64,000 bases of DNA, taken from Batillaria attramentaria (taxonomy: Eukaryota > Mollusca > Gastropoda > Batillariidae). The position numbers and the translations under genes are program-made. Below the pieces are notes generated by a model that was not told the DNA's origin, ran no database searches, and was given only the letters and a program-made list of their open reading frames with translations. Positions 22,128 to 31,885 of the stretch are shown piece by piece. How positions within the stretch are numbered: the first letter of the stretch is position 1; the number at the start of each line of letters is the position of its first letter. The stretch is taken from positions 124,001 to 188,000 of the forward strand of contig JACVVK020000001.1 of NCBI GenBank assembly GCA_018292915.2, written 5' to 3'.

Positions 22128-25100
22128 GTCCACAGTGGGACAGTTAAACAAAGCAATGGTGTATACACAATATGGCCATGCAACAAGGGGGGTAGTTAGA
22201 ACACATTGATGATCGGAGGTACTTCACCTTGTGCGCCACCACGCTGTGACCCTGAAGGAAAGGGAGACTACTGCCACGTAGGTGAACCAGTCTCCACTCT
22301 CGCTGTTCTGTAAGTACAAAGTAAAAAATGTCATGACCGACACTGGTGAGTGAACAAAGCACAAACTAACTATTGCCAAAAACTGGGTTTTCTGTTGCCG
22401 TACCAGCAGATAACATATATATATATATATGTACTTTCATTTCATGCCTTAACTTGGCTTTTTGTGAAGAGCAGTTTTAAGCACTCTTACCAGCAAATAT
22501 CAGACACGTATTTCCCTTAAAACTGTTGCCACAGCATTTACTGATATGAAACTGTTGCCACAGCACTTACTGATATGAAACTGTTGCCACAGCACTTACT
22601 GATATGAAACTGTTGCCACAGCACTTACTGATATGAAACTGCTGCCACAGCTTTTACTGATATGAAACTGTTGTCACTTATATGAAACTGTTGCCACAGC
22701 ATTTACTGATATGAAACTGTTGCCACAGCACTTACTGATATGAAACTGTTGCCACAGCACTTACTGATATGAAACTGTTGCCACAGCACTTACTGATACG
22801 AAACTGTTGCCACAGCTTTTACTGATACGAAACTGTTGTCACTTATATGAAACTGTTGCCACAGCACTTACTGATATGAAACTGTTGTCACAGCACTTAC
22901 TTATATGAAACTGTTGCCACAGCACGTACTTATAAATATGAAACTGTTGTCACAGCACTTAATGATATGAAACTGTTGCCACAGCACATGAAACTGTTGT
23001 CACAGCACTTACTGATATGGAACTGCCAGACATCTCGGAAGGAAGTAGATCTGTCTTTTCCCCCGACCACATAGACTATATCCCCCACACAGCAAGCGCC
23101 ATGTTTGTGACGGGAGAGTGGAACGGAAGAAGCAGCAGCGTAAGGACGTTTGTCATGTCTGCGGTCACTCCAGCTGCCGCGTCCAGGCCTGAGCGACCTC
23201 CACTGGCAAACAGACATCAACTGGATGTCTTGCTGCGAACCACATGGCACCGTTTTCATCTTATTCACCACCATGCTGGCCGTCACACACCAGTACTGGG
23301 AAGCCGGAATCGCCTGTAAACGCACCAGTGATTACACACGTGCGCATTCATAAAAATCACAACGCCACAGTGTCTTCTATATATCTCAGAAACTGACTGA
23401 ACATACTGTATGCCTGAAAAGTTAGTGTACAGAGTGTGCCACTTAGCAACACCAACCGCACTGCAAGCTGAAGATCACCAATCAAACTTTCACAATAGCC
23501 CAGTGATGTTTCGCAAAGCACATAGATAATTTTCATTGAGCAATCTGTCGGTGAGCGTAAATCAGTTGTGCCAAAAATCAGCTCCACCCTACAATATAAG
23601 CTTTTGACTGATCCCAGAATAACTGACACACCAGGGGTTATGAAAGCTGAAAAATCTTGCTAGTCCTTCGGGCTAGCAAGATTTAAAACCAACTAGCCCG
23701 AAACCATTTCCACTAGCCCAAAAATACATTTTGTCAAATATAGACCTATACGTAAATAAAAAAGATTCACAACACTTTGATAACTCAGGGGCGCCGGAAC
23801 CGGGGGGGCAGGGGGGGCAGGGGGGACAGCTGCCCCCCCTGTACCCAAGCAGGGGGGGCAAGAGTATCTTTTTGCCCCCCCTGGAAAATCAAGTGACTAT
23901 GGCAAGAGGGGGGGCAAAGCCATGGTCTTGCCCCTCTCCCTTCCCTTACCCCCCCTCCCCCTACTGCTCTTCCTGCTCTCTCCGTCATCCCACGCAACAG
24001 AAAACTCAGTTTAGCCGTTGCATAAAATATCAAAACGACTTGGCAGAAAGTCGTCTGATAATCACTCCCCCCCCCCCCCCCCCCCCCGCGTTTCACTTTC
24101 TTTGGGCAATGGCCTTCCTTTCCTTTCTTTCAGTGGCTCCCTGGTTCGTAAAGGTTTTTGTCTGCGCAGCATCTGATCGCCCCCCCCCCCCCCCCCCTGC
24201 TTTTCAGTTTCTTCGGGCAACATCCTTCTTTTCTCTGTCTCACTGGTTCGGAAAGGTTTTTGTCTGTGCAGCATCTGAACGCCGCCGACGCCCCCCCCTC
24301 CCCCCCCCCGCTTTTCACTTTCCCCGGGCAACGTCCTTCCTTTCACTGGCTCTGGCGTTTCCCCCCTCTGAGATTCTGTCCCCCCTCCCGCCAACATCTT
24401 CCGGCGCCCCTGTAACTGTTATGAATATGTGGTCGCCATGAAGGGTTTCCCGATTTCTGGGATGCGCACGCGCGGCGCGCTTCGGGGAAAAACCGCTCTG
24501 CACTCACTGAGGTTTTTACAGAGAGTTGTAGCGAGTGGCTCGCGCTAAAAATAGTTACTCTCATCACAGCGTCACAACAGAAACTGAGAGAGAGAGGGGG
24601 GGGGGGGGGGGGGCTCGTTGACAGTACCTTGTGCATTCAGCTCTGTGAAAATAGAGCAAGCTTTGCCTCGTAATCTCAACTAGTCCGGCGGGCCAGTGGT
24701 AAAACAATTTAACTAGTCCGACGGTATTTTCACTAGTCTGTGGGCTGTCGGACGAGTCTTTTCATAATCCCTGCACACCCAGAATTGCTAACAGAACTGC
24801 AAACTGCTCTTGGCTTTACAGCAAACTAGTCTTACTCAGACCTCTATATTTGTGTGAGAATGCCAGTTAAAAGTTACATGAAATTTCATGCGCATAATAT
24901 TGACAGTGCTCTGGGTGGAAGAACTGAGTACGTGCTTGTATCTCTGTGACTAACATTAACAGGAATCTCAGATTTACAGGAAACATTGGGGGAATATTCT
25001 GCGACAACTTTTCCTCAGTGACTTCACTAGTTTAAATTATCGATGATTGGTTAAAGTGTCGATGGTGAGTTGGGTCAGTTTCATGTTCCCAGGATGATTT

Positions 25101-26030
25101 CACCTCTAGACCTGACGAATTTATCTGCAGTATCATATCTTAGTTTGTACACATGCTGTAACATACACTCTGTTTTTGTTTTGTTTTTTTAGCTGCTACC
25201 ATAACCCATACGAGGGAGATCTATAATACTAGTGCCAATTATCAGATATCATCAGATATAACCTTTTAATTGTGACTGCATCACATGTGTAAAGGCCTTT
25301 TTAAAAAATTGATATGAAATACACTGTGCTGTAAAGGTTCCTAATATCACAGTTCATCTCATTCTGTCTGAACAGCACAATTTTCTATCCTTGAGTATAA
25401 CTATAAGCGAAAAACATCCCCTTCGTCACTCTTCGCTTCAGGACTACAACTACACAATCCATAGTAAATGTGCTTCCATTTGGCCTGCTGCAGTTTACAC
25501 TGGACATGGAACACAGAATGACCGTTTACCTTCAAATGTTCAAAACACAAGTACCTTCGCCTACTGCTCACTTACGTTTGTGGAAGACGAGACTGAAATG
25601 ACACCCGTAATCTCCGTTACCGCCGACCCCTGCACCGTAAGATGAAACATAGTATGCCATCAGCATTTTCCTAACAAGAGGACCTACACAGACTTTGGCA
25701 TATTTTCCAGTAGAGACTCCGTGTTGGAAAGCAACAGTGATAACGCGCGGCTACACTCCACATGATTAATCACGAAACGTAGTTGAACCTGACTGACCGT
25801 GGTTTTACGACTCATGTTCTTGCGAAATCTCAGTGTCAAACACCAGAGGCCCATTTCAAGTTTCTGCTTTCACACAGGAAATTCCTTATCTCACAACCTG
25901 CCCTGCAAAGTACACGGACTGCGAAAGCCATACAACAGCAATGTTATGAAATCGATTTCTGACAGAGATACAAAGCAGATTATGTTGAATGAAAGATAAT
26001 CGGGAACGTTTCCTTACCTACGGCCGCCAT
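17494..26030 (-). CDS. Kelch-repeat propeller protein with long low-complexity tail (9 exons)
   Basis: Exons on the minus strand: 26018-26030 (first ATG exon), 23013-23313, 22228-22307, 21891-21963, 21568-21726, 21037-21189, 20781-20851, 19842-19917, 17494-19181. Introns are GT-AG and phases agree from 23013-23313 to the TGA. The product has about six Kelch units. The diagnostic di-glycines are in VYVVGG, VLIFGG, MYVYGG, MWLYGG and MVLVGG, with the following blade strands DVWQF, EFWAYS, DLWRYS, DVWLFNF and the W of MWQKL. Kelch propellers bind protein partners. A tail of more than 500 residues (one exon, Ser/His/Asp/Pro-rich, predicted disordered by eye) follows, and I do not recognise it. 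The exon-1 ATG (ATGGCGGCCGTAG) enters exon 2 in a frame that stops after 21 codons. The Kelch frame is opened by an ATG at 23274 in strong context (CCAGCATGG), giving 853 residues. Either the first is a uORF or the N-terminus is incomplete here. I cannot assign an orthologue. Confidence 0.88.
19560..19637. repeat. (CA)n microsatellite in a Kelch gene intron
   Basis: About 38 CA dinucleotides, uninterrupted after a short lead-in. Confidence 0.98.
20093..20780. repeat. 32-bp minisatellite running up to a Kelch gene splice donor, interrupted by a MITE
   Basis: About ten units of cacataattgttatgtattacgctctactcac occupy 20093-20317 and 20674-20760. Several units hold CTCACCACAT, which on the minus strand reads ATGTG|gtgag and equals the true donor of exon 20781-20851. 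Confidence 0.88.
20318..20673. mobile_element. MITE with CAGGGTTCGTACA termini and 5-bp target duplication
   Basis: The termini CAGGGTTCGTACA (left) and TGTACGAACCCTG (right) are exact inverted repeats. CTCTA flanks both ends (20313-20317 and 20674-20678). The element lies inside a 32-bp minisatellite unit, so the duplication is easy to verify. The subterminal parts are rich in TTCAAAGAC. No coding. The 5-bp duplication with CAGGG ends suggests a hAT-related family (inference). Confidence 0.9.
21242..21335. repeat. Partial duplicate of a Kelch exon 5' end with its splice acceptor
   Basis: It copies 21158-21235, which is the start of exon 21037-21189 and its acceptor. Both read gatctcagtccac, cctcttcc, ctgtca and gtactgtacatata on the plus strand. 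Read as a minus-strand exon the copy stops after about 13 codons. Confidence 0.87.
22500..23012. repeat. ~29-bp minisatellite made of copies of a Kelch gene splice donor
   Basis: About 15 units of cacagcacttactgatatga followed by aactgttgc abut exon 23013-23313. The exon boundary itself is cagcactt ac|tgatatggaactg on the plus strand. On the minus strand each unit therefore reads TTTCATATCA|gtaagtgctg, the same as the genuine donor TTCCATATCA|gtaagtgctg. About half the units keep GTAAGT intact. Confidence 0.93.
23632..24773. mobile_element. CAGGG-terminus element with 5-bp target duplication, host of a nested MITE
   Basis: The termini are CAGGGGTTATGAAA on the left and TTTTCATAATCCCTG on the right, an inverted pair with one mismatch. 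CACAC flanks both ends. The internal ends are rich in ACTAGCCCG/ACTAGTCCG motifs. It contains the complete element 23786-24412. It lies in Kelch gene intron 1. Confidence 0.8.
23786..24412. mobile_element. C/G-tract-rich MITE nested in 23632-24773
   Basis: The termini CAGGGGCGCCGGAA and TTCCGGCGCCCCTG are exact inverted repeats. TAACT flanks both ends (23781-23785 and 24413-24417). The interior is full of C or G homopolymers. It contains about three tandem copies of a ttcactttc...gggcaa...cttcctt block, present only once in the sister copy at 26605. Confidence 0.92.
24774..26017. other. Kelch gene intron 1, unique sequence
   Basis: Apart from the nested elements that end at 24773, no repeat, RNA gene or supported exon was seen here. 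Confidence 0.5.
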
Positions 26031-26110
26031 CTTTCAACAATTCACCTCTGTAAACGACGAGTTACTTCCCTTACGTTGAACAGTCTGCTGGCGATTTCCT
26101 TTCCCGATGG
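26018..26110 (-). promoter_or_regulatory. Probable Kelch gene promoter and 5' exon
   Basis: On the minus strand the sequence AAGATGGCGGC, a YY1-type motif typical of housekeeping start sites, spans the first ATG. It is followed by a strong donor, GTAG|gtaagg. The sequence just upstream is unique rather than repetitive. There is no TATA box. The transcription start is inferred to lie at about 26035-26100. Confidence 0.55.
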
Positions 26111-26604
26111 CTTAGAGGTCGTATGAAATCTGTTCTCCCGTAAAATTTAATGACCAAAGGGTCCCTACATAGTAGTCAGACAGACAGACAAAAATGCACA
26201 CAAAAAAAAAAAAAAAAACTACAACGAATTTTCTCGCGAACAAGTACACGAGAAGACTCTTAGAAACCTGCTCAAACTGAGTGGCTGCCGTGACGGCTTG
26301 ACTGACTCGGAACCGACTCAGTTGAAACTGATCCCATCAGTCTTCGGCAACTCCGAATAAACTCAGCATCACAGCAACCCGGCGACTGTGGCGGACACAC
26401 CACACTGAAAATTCAATCATAATTTAAGTTGGTTTCTTCAGTCCGGCATCGCCGCCTCCTTGATCGATGCACCGGCTTTGACTATACAAGAAAACTGAGT
26501 GAACAAATTGATAAAATGATAAACTGACGTTAGTAACCGGCGTTCTGCCGCGCACACAGCTGAGTGAGTCAGTTTGTCGAACTTCACAGTTGCGGCCGGG
26601 TCAG

Positions 26605-27026
26605 CAGGGGCGCCGGAACCGGGGGGGGGGGGGGGGGGCAGGGGGGCAGCTGCCCCCCCCCTGTACCCAAGCAGGGAGGGCAAGAGTATCTTTTTGCCCC
26701 CCCCCCCCCCCTGGAAAATCAGGTGACTATGGCAAGAGGGGGGGGGGGCAAAGCCATGGTCTTGCCCCCCCCCTTCCCCTACCCCCTCTCCCCCTACCCC
26801 TCTTCCTGCTCTCTCTCTCTCATCCCACCCAGCAGAGAACTCAGTTTAGCCGTTGCATGAAATATCAAAACGACTTGGCAGAAAGTCGTCTGATAATCAC
26901 TCCCCCCCCCCCCCCCCCCCGCTTTTCACTTTCTCCAGGCAACTTCCTTCCTTTCACTGGCTCTGGCGTTTCCCCCCTCTGAGATTCTGCCCCCCCCCCT
27001 CCCCCCAACATCTTCCGGCGCCCCTG
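26605..27026. mobile_element. Second copy of the CAGGGGCGCCGGAA MITE
   Basis: It has the same exact termini as 23786-24412 and is flanked by GTCAG at 26600-26604 and 27027-27031. The body is co-linear with the sister copy but lacks the internal triplication, so it is 422 bp rather than 627 bp. It lies about 500 bp upstream of the Kelch gene promoter. Confidence 0.93.
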
Positions 27027-28399
27027 GTCAGTATACATGTACCAGTACTAGTAGGCCTACAGCCTCAGTTTTGCGGGCAGCCTATGATGCGACGCCGTAT
27101 AGTGTATATATGTTACAGTGAATTTGTGTAATCAGGGATTTCATGAAATCCCTAAAATTTTCAGTAAGTTCATGTAATTACTGTTTCACTCGGGGATTTC
27201 ATGAAATCCCTAAAATCTCCAGGGATTTCATGAAATCCCTGATTTCAAGGGCCAGGGATTTCAGGAAATCACTGACCCATAATTTTCTTAAGCCGAACAC
27301 AGGAGTGCATCCCGTTCAACTCATCTTTTGTAGGTTTTTTTAAGGACAGACATGGTAAAGAAAGTAAACACATAGAGGTACATCTCAAACAACTCAAACA
27401 TTTGAGATAATCAGTGAAAATAATAAATACATGCAAGTGTATCTGACGGAACTCTACATCTAAGACAGCCACAGTATAAAACAAAACATACAAGTTCTCA
27501 CAGTAGAAGATACAAAATAAATAAAAAATGTAAGTACATTTCGCGCAACCAATATGTAAGATAGTTACAGTAAAAGAAGAAAAAAATGTGCAAGTTCATT
27601 TCGCACAACTCATACGTGTACGATGACCATAGTTTTTTTTTTTTAAATGATAAAACAAGCGAGTACATTTCGCGCAACTCATATGTAAGATGTCACAGTA
27701 AAATCCATCTTCGAAAACCATGCACTAGCGTAGGACTTGGGGAGGGGTGGGTGGGGCGAGAGTATCTGTTCGTCCCCTCGTATTCTTGGTGCTGAAAATG
27801 TTGTCAGAATAATTTTATGTGTACCTCAAATACTGGAAATGACGTAATAGATCTCCTCAGGTGAAAGGTATTTATTGACTGAAATGGAATAATGAAAATC
27901 CCCGCTCCCCTGTTGTTAGAATTTTCGAGCCTCTGCCCTACCCCCCCCCCCCCCCCCCCACACACACACCCCTTCCCCCCCCCCCCCTTTCGTGAAGCAA
28001 ATTTACTTGGTCAGGAGATAATAGTCGTTCTGCTCTTTCTCTGACCACCACCAGCAGCAGATTTCACACTCTCCACGAGTTTGTAGTAGTCTTCTTTTGG
28101 AATCAGATATTTGTGGTGTGTTTGGTAGCGTGCAAATAGCTCCGCTTTGAAAGTCTCTTCCATGCTGGATTGAGACATGCTTGCAGTGGAGTGGTAGGGA
28201 GTTGTAAGTACATGTAGCAGACTGCAGTGTTATTGTACCCTCGTGAACATGCAGTTTCACCAGTCAAAAGAAATTACTGTTTGTTACTGTTTGTTAGAGT
28301 TGTCACATGGTGAAAATGCTGTGGTGAGCTGCTGCTAAGACTGAAATTTCAGGGTCTAGGCAATTCTGAACTTGTCATCTGATCTACGAGTGATTTTTT

Positions 28400-28452
28400 T
28401 CTGCCCTAACTCTTTGCCAGCGTCCACTGGGATACTGCGCTATATAAAAGCA

Positions 28453-28487
<35 letters not shown>
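28400..28487 (+). mobile_element. 3' end of a LINE or SINE with ATT tail
   Basis: The segment ccactgggatactgcgctat, continuing ataaaagcaattt and then about 11 ATT repeats, is the kind of 3' terminus seen in CR1/L2-like LINEs and their SINEs. Only the tail is recognisable and its 5' extent is unknown. Confidence 0.5.
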
Positions 28488-28489
<2 letters not shown>

Positions 28490-28559
28490 TGATGTTCCTC
28501 CCAGGTCATGGAGTGGAATCCACGGAGGGCACGAAAGCTGGGGCATTTAAAAAAAAATA

Positions 28560-28950
28560 TTATGATTGTGCACTGATGATGATGGAGATGAGGATGATGG
28601 TAAGATGATGCTATGGAGGTCCGTGTGGTTTGGGACTGCGGGACAGGGCTGCATTCCACGCTTCCTGTCATAAATATCCCGGAGTTAACCAGGCCCTGGA
28701 ACTACAGCACCTGCGGTGCCGATGTGTAATTATCCACATCATAGGATGTGTCATACATCCCGAAAGTCGCACCCGTGAAGTGGATGAATCACGGCTGTGT
28801 GGCAACGGCCTCCACATTAGGCCCATAGCACACCTGCTCTGGGTAGGAGCCGACCTAGGTAGGAAAAATGTCTCTTGCCTCTGCTGGGACTCAAACCCGG
28901 GTCTCCCGGTCCATGGTCCGAAGTGCTAACCACTACACTGCAGGGGCCGG
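28560..28950 (-). mobile_element. tRNA-derived SINE of a third type
   Basis: On the minus strand a tRNA-like head starts near 28950 with TGTAGTGGTTAGCAC and a B box GGGTTTGAGTCCC. About 300 bp of non-tRNA body follow, and it ends in a CATCAT-rich tail. It sits in the interval between the inverted palindromic arms at 27.1 and 29.1 kb. No clear target-site duplication was found. Confidence 0.7.
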
Positions 28951-29318
28951 TACGAGTGAAATTTCAGGGTCTAGGCACCGGTTGTCTGATCTTACACAAA
29001 TTCACTAAACTCAGCCAGTAAGATAGTGTAAAAACCATGACAAAAACTTAGGGATTTCATGAAATCCCTGGAAATTTTAGGGATTTCATGAAATCCCCGA
29101 GTGAAACAGTAATTACATGAACTTACTGAAAATTCCAGGGATTTCATGAAATCCCTGATTACACAAATTCACTGTAACATATACAACTTGAACTGCCACA
29201 AACTGAATTGAAGGTAGCCGGTGACTTAGGGTCAGTCCGGTTTCACTTTGCGGTGACACTTCAACAGTTTGACTCAGTCAGTTTTCCTTCGCGAGAGCAC
29301 ATCATCACTGAAGTCAAG

Positions 29319-29320
<2 letters not shown>

Positions 29321-29404
<84 letters not shown>

Positions 29405-29690
29405 CATTGTGTGTGTGGACCCCCCCCCCAAAAAAAAAAAAAAAAAAAAACTTGACAAAACAACCCAAAAACAAAACAACCCAAAAAACCCACACCACAA
29501 CAACAACAAACAAACAAACAATACAGAAACAAAACAACAACAAAAAACAAAACAACAACAAAAAACAACAAAACAACAAACAATGACCAAAAATTTTAAA
29601 AATCCAACCCTGCAACAAACAAACAAAAAATCAAAACAACAACAGTAAATAAACAATCACACCAAACCAAACCAAATCAAAAACAAAACT
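29321..29690. repeat. (GT)n microsatellite followed by C, A and AAC-rich low complexity
   Basis: About 40 GT units, then a C9-A20 run, then about 240 bases made almost only of A and C (caacaacaaaaaacaaaac). No gene. Confidence 0.97.
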
Positions 29691-29694
29691 CAGC

Positions 29695-31010
29695 ATGCAG
29701 ACTGAGCAGCCACACGCTATTCGCACAAAGACCGGGCCGAAACCCACAGTAACGTACATTCCGTTGATGGCAGCAACTACTACTCACGTCGCACACTTCC
29801 TCGGCCTGTCACACCATCGGCTCCCGGTTTCCCCCTAATAAATACTATATTTTTCGAGTTTTTATTCAATTCAGTTCAGTCTCAGAAATCATAGTGATTA
29901 CGAGGCACAAAACGCGACGTGTTCGCTTACGTTCCATACTATTCCTCGGCCAATTACACCATCGGCTCCCGATTTCCCCCTAATGAACACTAAATTTTTC
30001 GATTCTTTATTCAAATCCACTCTCAGAAATCATAGTGATTAGGAGGCAGGCACAAATCTCTAAATACTCAGCAGCCACACTTCTTCAACCCTGCCCCCCC
30101 CCCCCCCCCTTGCAAAACGCGACCTTTTTCACTCACGTTCCACACAATTCCTCGGCCTATTGCACCATCGGTTCCCGATACCCCCTAATAAATACTCTAT
30201 TTTTCCAATCTTTATTCAATTTAAGTCTCACAAATCATAGTGATATAGGAGACACAAAGCCTGTAAATACTCAGCAGCCACACATCTTCAACCCTGCCCC
30301 CAGTCCAAATCGTGACGTTTTTCACTCACGTCGCACACTTCCTCGCCCTATTACACCATCGGCCCCCGGTTTCCCCCTAATAAATGCTCTTTTTTTTTCG
30401 ATTCTTTATTCAATTTCAGTCTCAGAAATGGTAGTGATTAGGAGGCACAAAGCCTGTAAATACTCAGCAGCCACACCTGTGTAACCCTGCCCTCATTCCA
30501 AAACGCTACGTTTTTTACTCACGTTCCACACAATTCCTCGGCCTATTACACCATCGGCTCCCGATTTCCCCCTAATAAACACTATATTTTTCCATTCTTT
30601 ATTCAATTTCAGTCTCACAAATCATAGTGATTAGGAGGCACAAAGCCTGTACTTGAAATACTCAGCAGCCACACATCTTCAACCCTGCCCCCAGTCCAAA
30701 TCGTGATGTTTTTCACTCACGTCGCACACTTCCTCGGCCTATTACACCATCGGCCCCCGGTTTCCCCCTAATAAATGCTCTTTTTTTCGATTCTTTATTC
30801 AATTTCAGTCTCAGAAATGGTAGTGATTAGGAGGCACAAAGTCTGTAAATACTCAGCAGCCACACCTGTGTAACCCTGCCCTCATTCCAAAACGCTACGT
30901 TTTTTTCTCACGTTCCACACAGTTCCTCGGCCTGTTACACCATCGGCTCCCGATTTCCCCCTAATAAACACTATAGTTTTCCATTCTGTATTCAATTTCA
31001 AATGGTAACT
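29695..31010. repeat. ~195-bp satellite, about 6-7 units with alternating A/B types
   Basis: The units share actcagcagccacac, attacaccatcggctcccga, tttccccctaataaa and caatttcagtctcagaaat. The last four alternate between two types: A (agtccaaatcgtgacgtttt, ggcccccggtttcc, aaatggtagtg) and B (cattccaaaacgctacgttt, ggctcccgatttcc). This gives a ~390-bp dimeric higher-order period. The first unit is shorter. Confidence 0.93.
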
Positions 31011-31524
31011 TGAACTTACGTACTTGCAGCAAAGACCGTAGATAGTGTCACAGTTGTCGACCTTGAGCACGTGCTGACAGCAGTACGGCGTGCTGGGTGT
31101 CTTCTTCTATCTCAGTTACTGTAAACTTGATAACGACAACAACAACAACAACAAAAACCTTGCAAAGTGGTCAGGTTGTCGTTGTCAGTTGCTGTTATTG
31201 TTGTTTATTGTTTGTTTGTCACTTTTTGTCTCTTTTGTTAATTGTGGTGGTGGTGATTTTTTTTGTTTTGTTGTTGCTTGTTTCTCTATTTATTTATTTA
31301 TTTATTCATTTATCGTTGTTGCTTTCGCTTTTCAGTTAAGCCAGCAAACGGCAATGGATGAAGTACAAGCATCAGGCAACTGTCGTTCCCTCCGTCACCA
31401 GATCGCGGAACGCAGGTCCTCGTGCACACTGTATAGTCATCACTGCTAGCGTTCACTTTCCCTCGCTAGACTGACAAACAAACCACTGAACCGTGACTTC
31501 CACCGACTGAGTCAAATTTGCAAA

Positions 31525-31885
31525 CTTGCAAACTGACTCTACGCTACCTGTAAAATCAATATGTCCACAGAGAGTCTGAGAGAGAGAGAGAGAGGTAGCC
31601 CGGCCGCCTGTTTTACGTGACCTCAGTTCACAACTGACACTGGCTCAGTGGCAGTGTTTTCCCCAGTTCTGGTAACTGTTAGTTTTTCCGCCTGTGCTGC
31701 AACTGTGCAAACTGACTCTACGCTACCTGTAAAATCAATATGTCCACAGAGAGTCTGAGAGAGAGAGAGAGGTAGCCCGGCCGCCTGTTTTACGTGACCT
31801 CAGTTCACAACTGACACTGGCTCAGTGGCAGTGTTTTCCCCAGTTCTGGTAACTGTTAGTTTTTCCGCCTGTGCTGCAAACTGAC
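31525..31885. repeat. ~178-bp tandem duplication
   Basis: The segment from caaactgactctacgctacc to ttttccgcctgtgctgcaa occurs twice in tandem. The copies differ mainly in the length of an internal (GA)n run. Confidence 0.95.

Larger units (their letters stand above)
27105..29192. mobile_element. Pair of inverted ~140-bp arms built of 20-22-bp palindromes
   Basis: The left arm 27105-27245 and the right arm 29050-29192 are reverse complements with a few differences. Each has three copies of the perfect palindrome AGGGATTTCATGAAATCCCT separated by the same spacers (ttcagtaagttcatgtaatt, actgtttcactcg). The ~1.8-kb interval holds a LINE-type tail and a SINE but no transposase. It may be one element with long termini, or two copies of a short palindromic element. 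Confidence 0.7.

Noticed and set aside
23731..24441. Plus-strand open frame of 236 codons rich in Pro
   Set aside because: It crosses the borders of two nested MITEs and consists mainly of C-run translations.
31028..31115. Minus-strand Cys-rich segment (TPYCCQHVLKVDNCDTIYG) bounded by a possible acceptor and a donor gtaagt
   Set aside because: It first looked like a 5' exon of the Kelch gene, but the Kelch first exon is better placed at 26.03 kb. The acceptor is weak and no partner exon was found; it lies beside a satellite.
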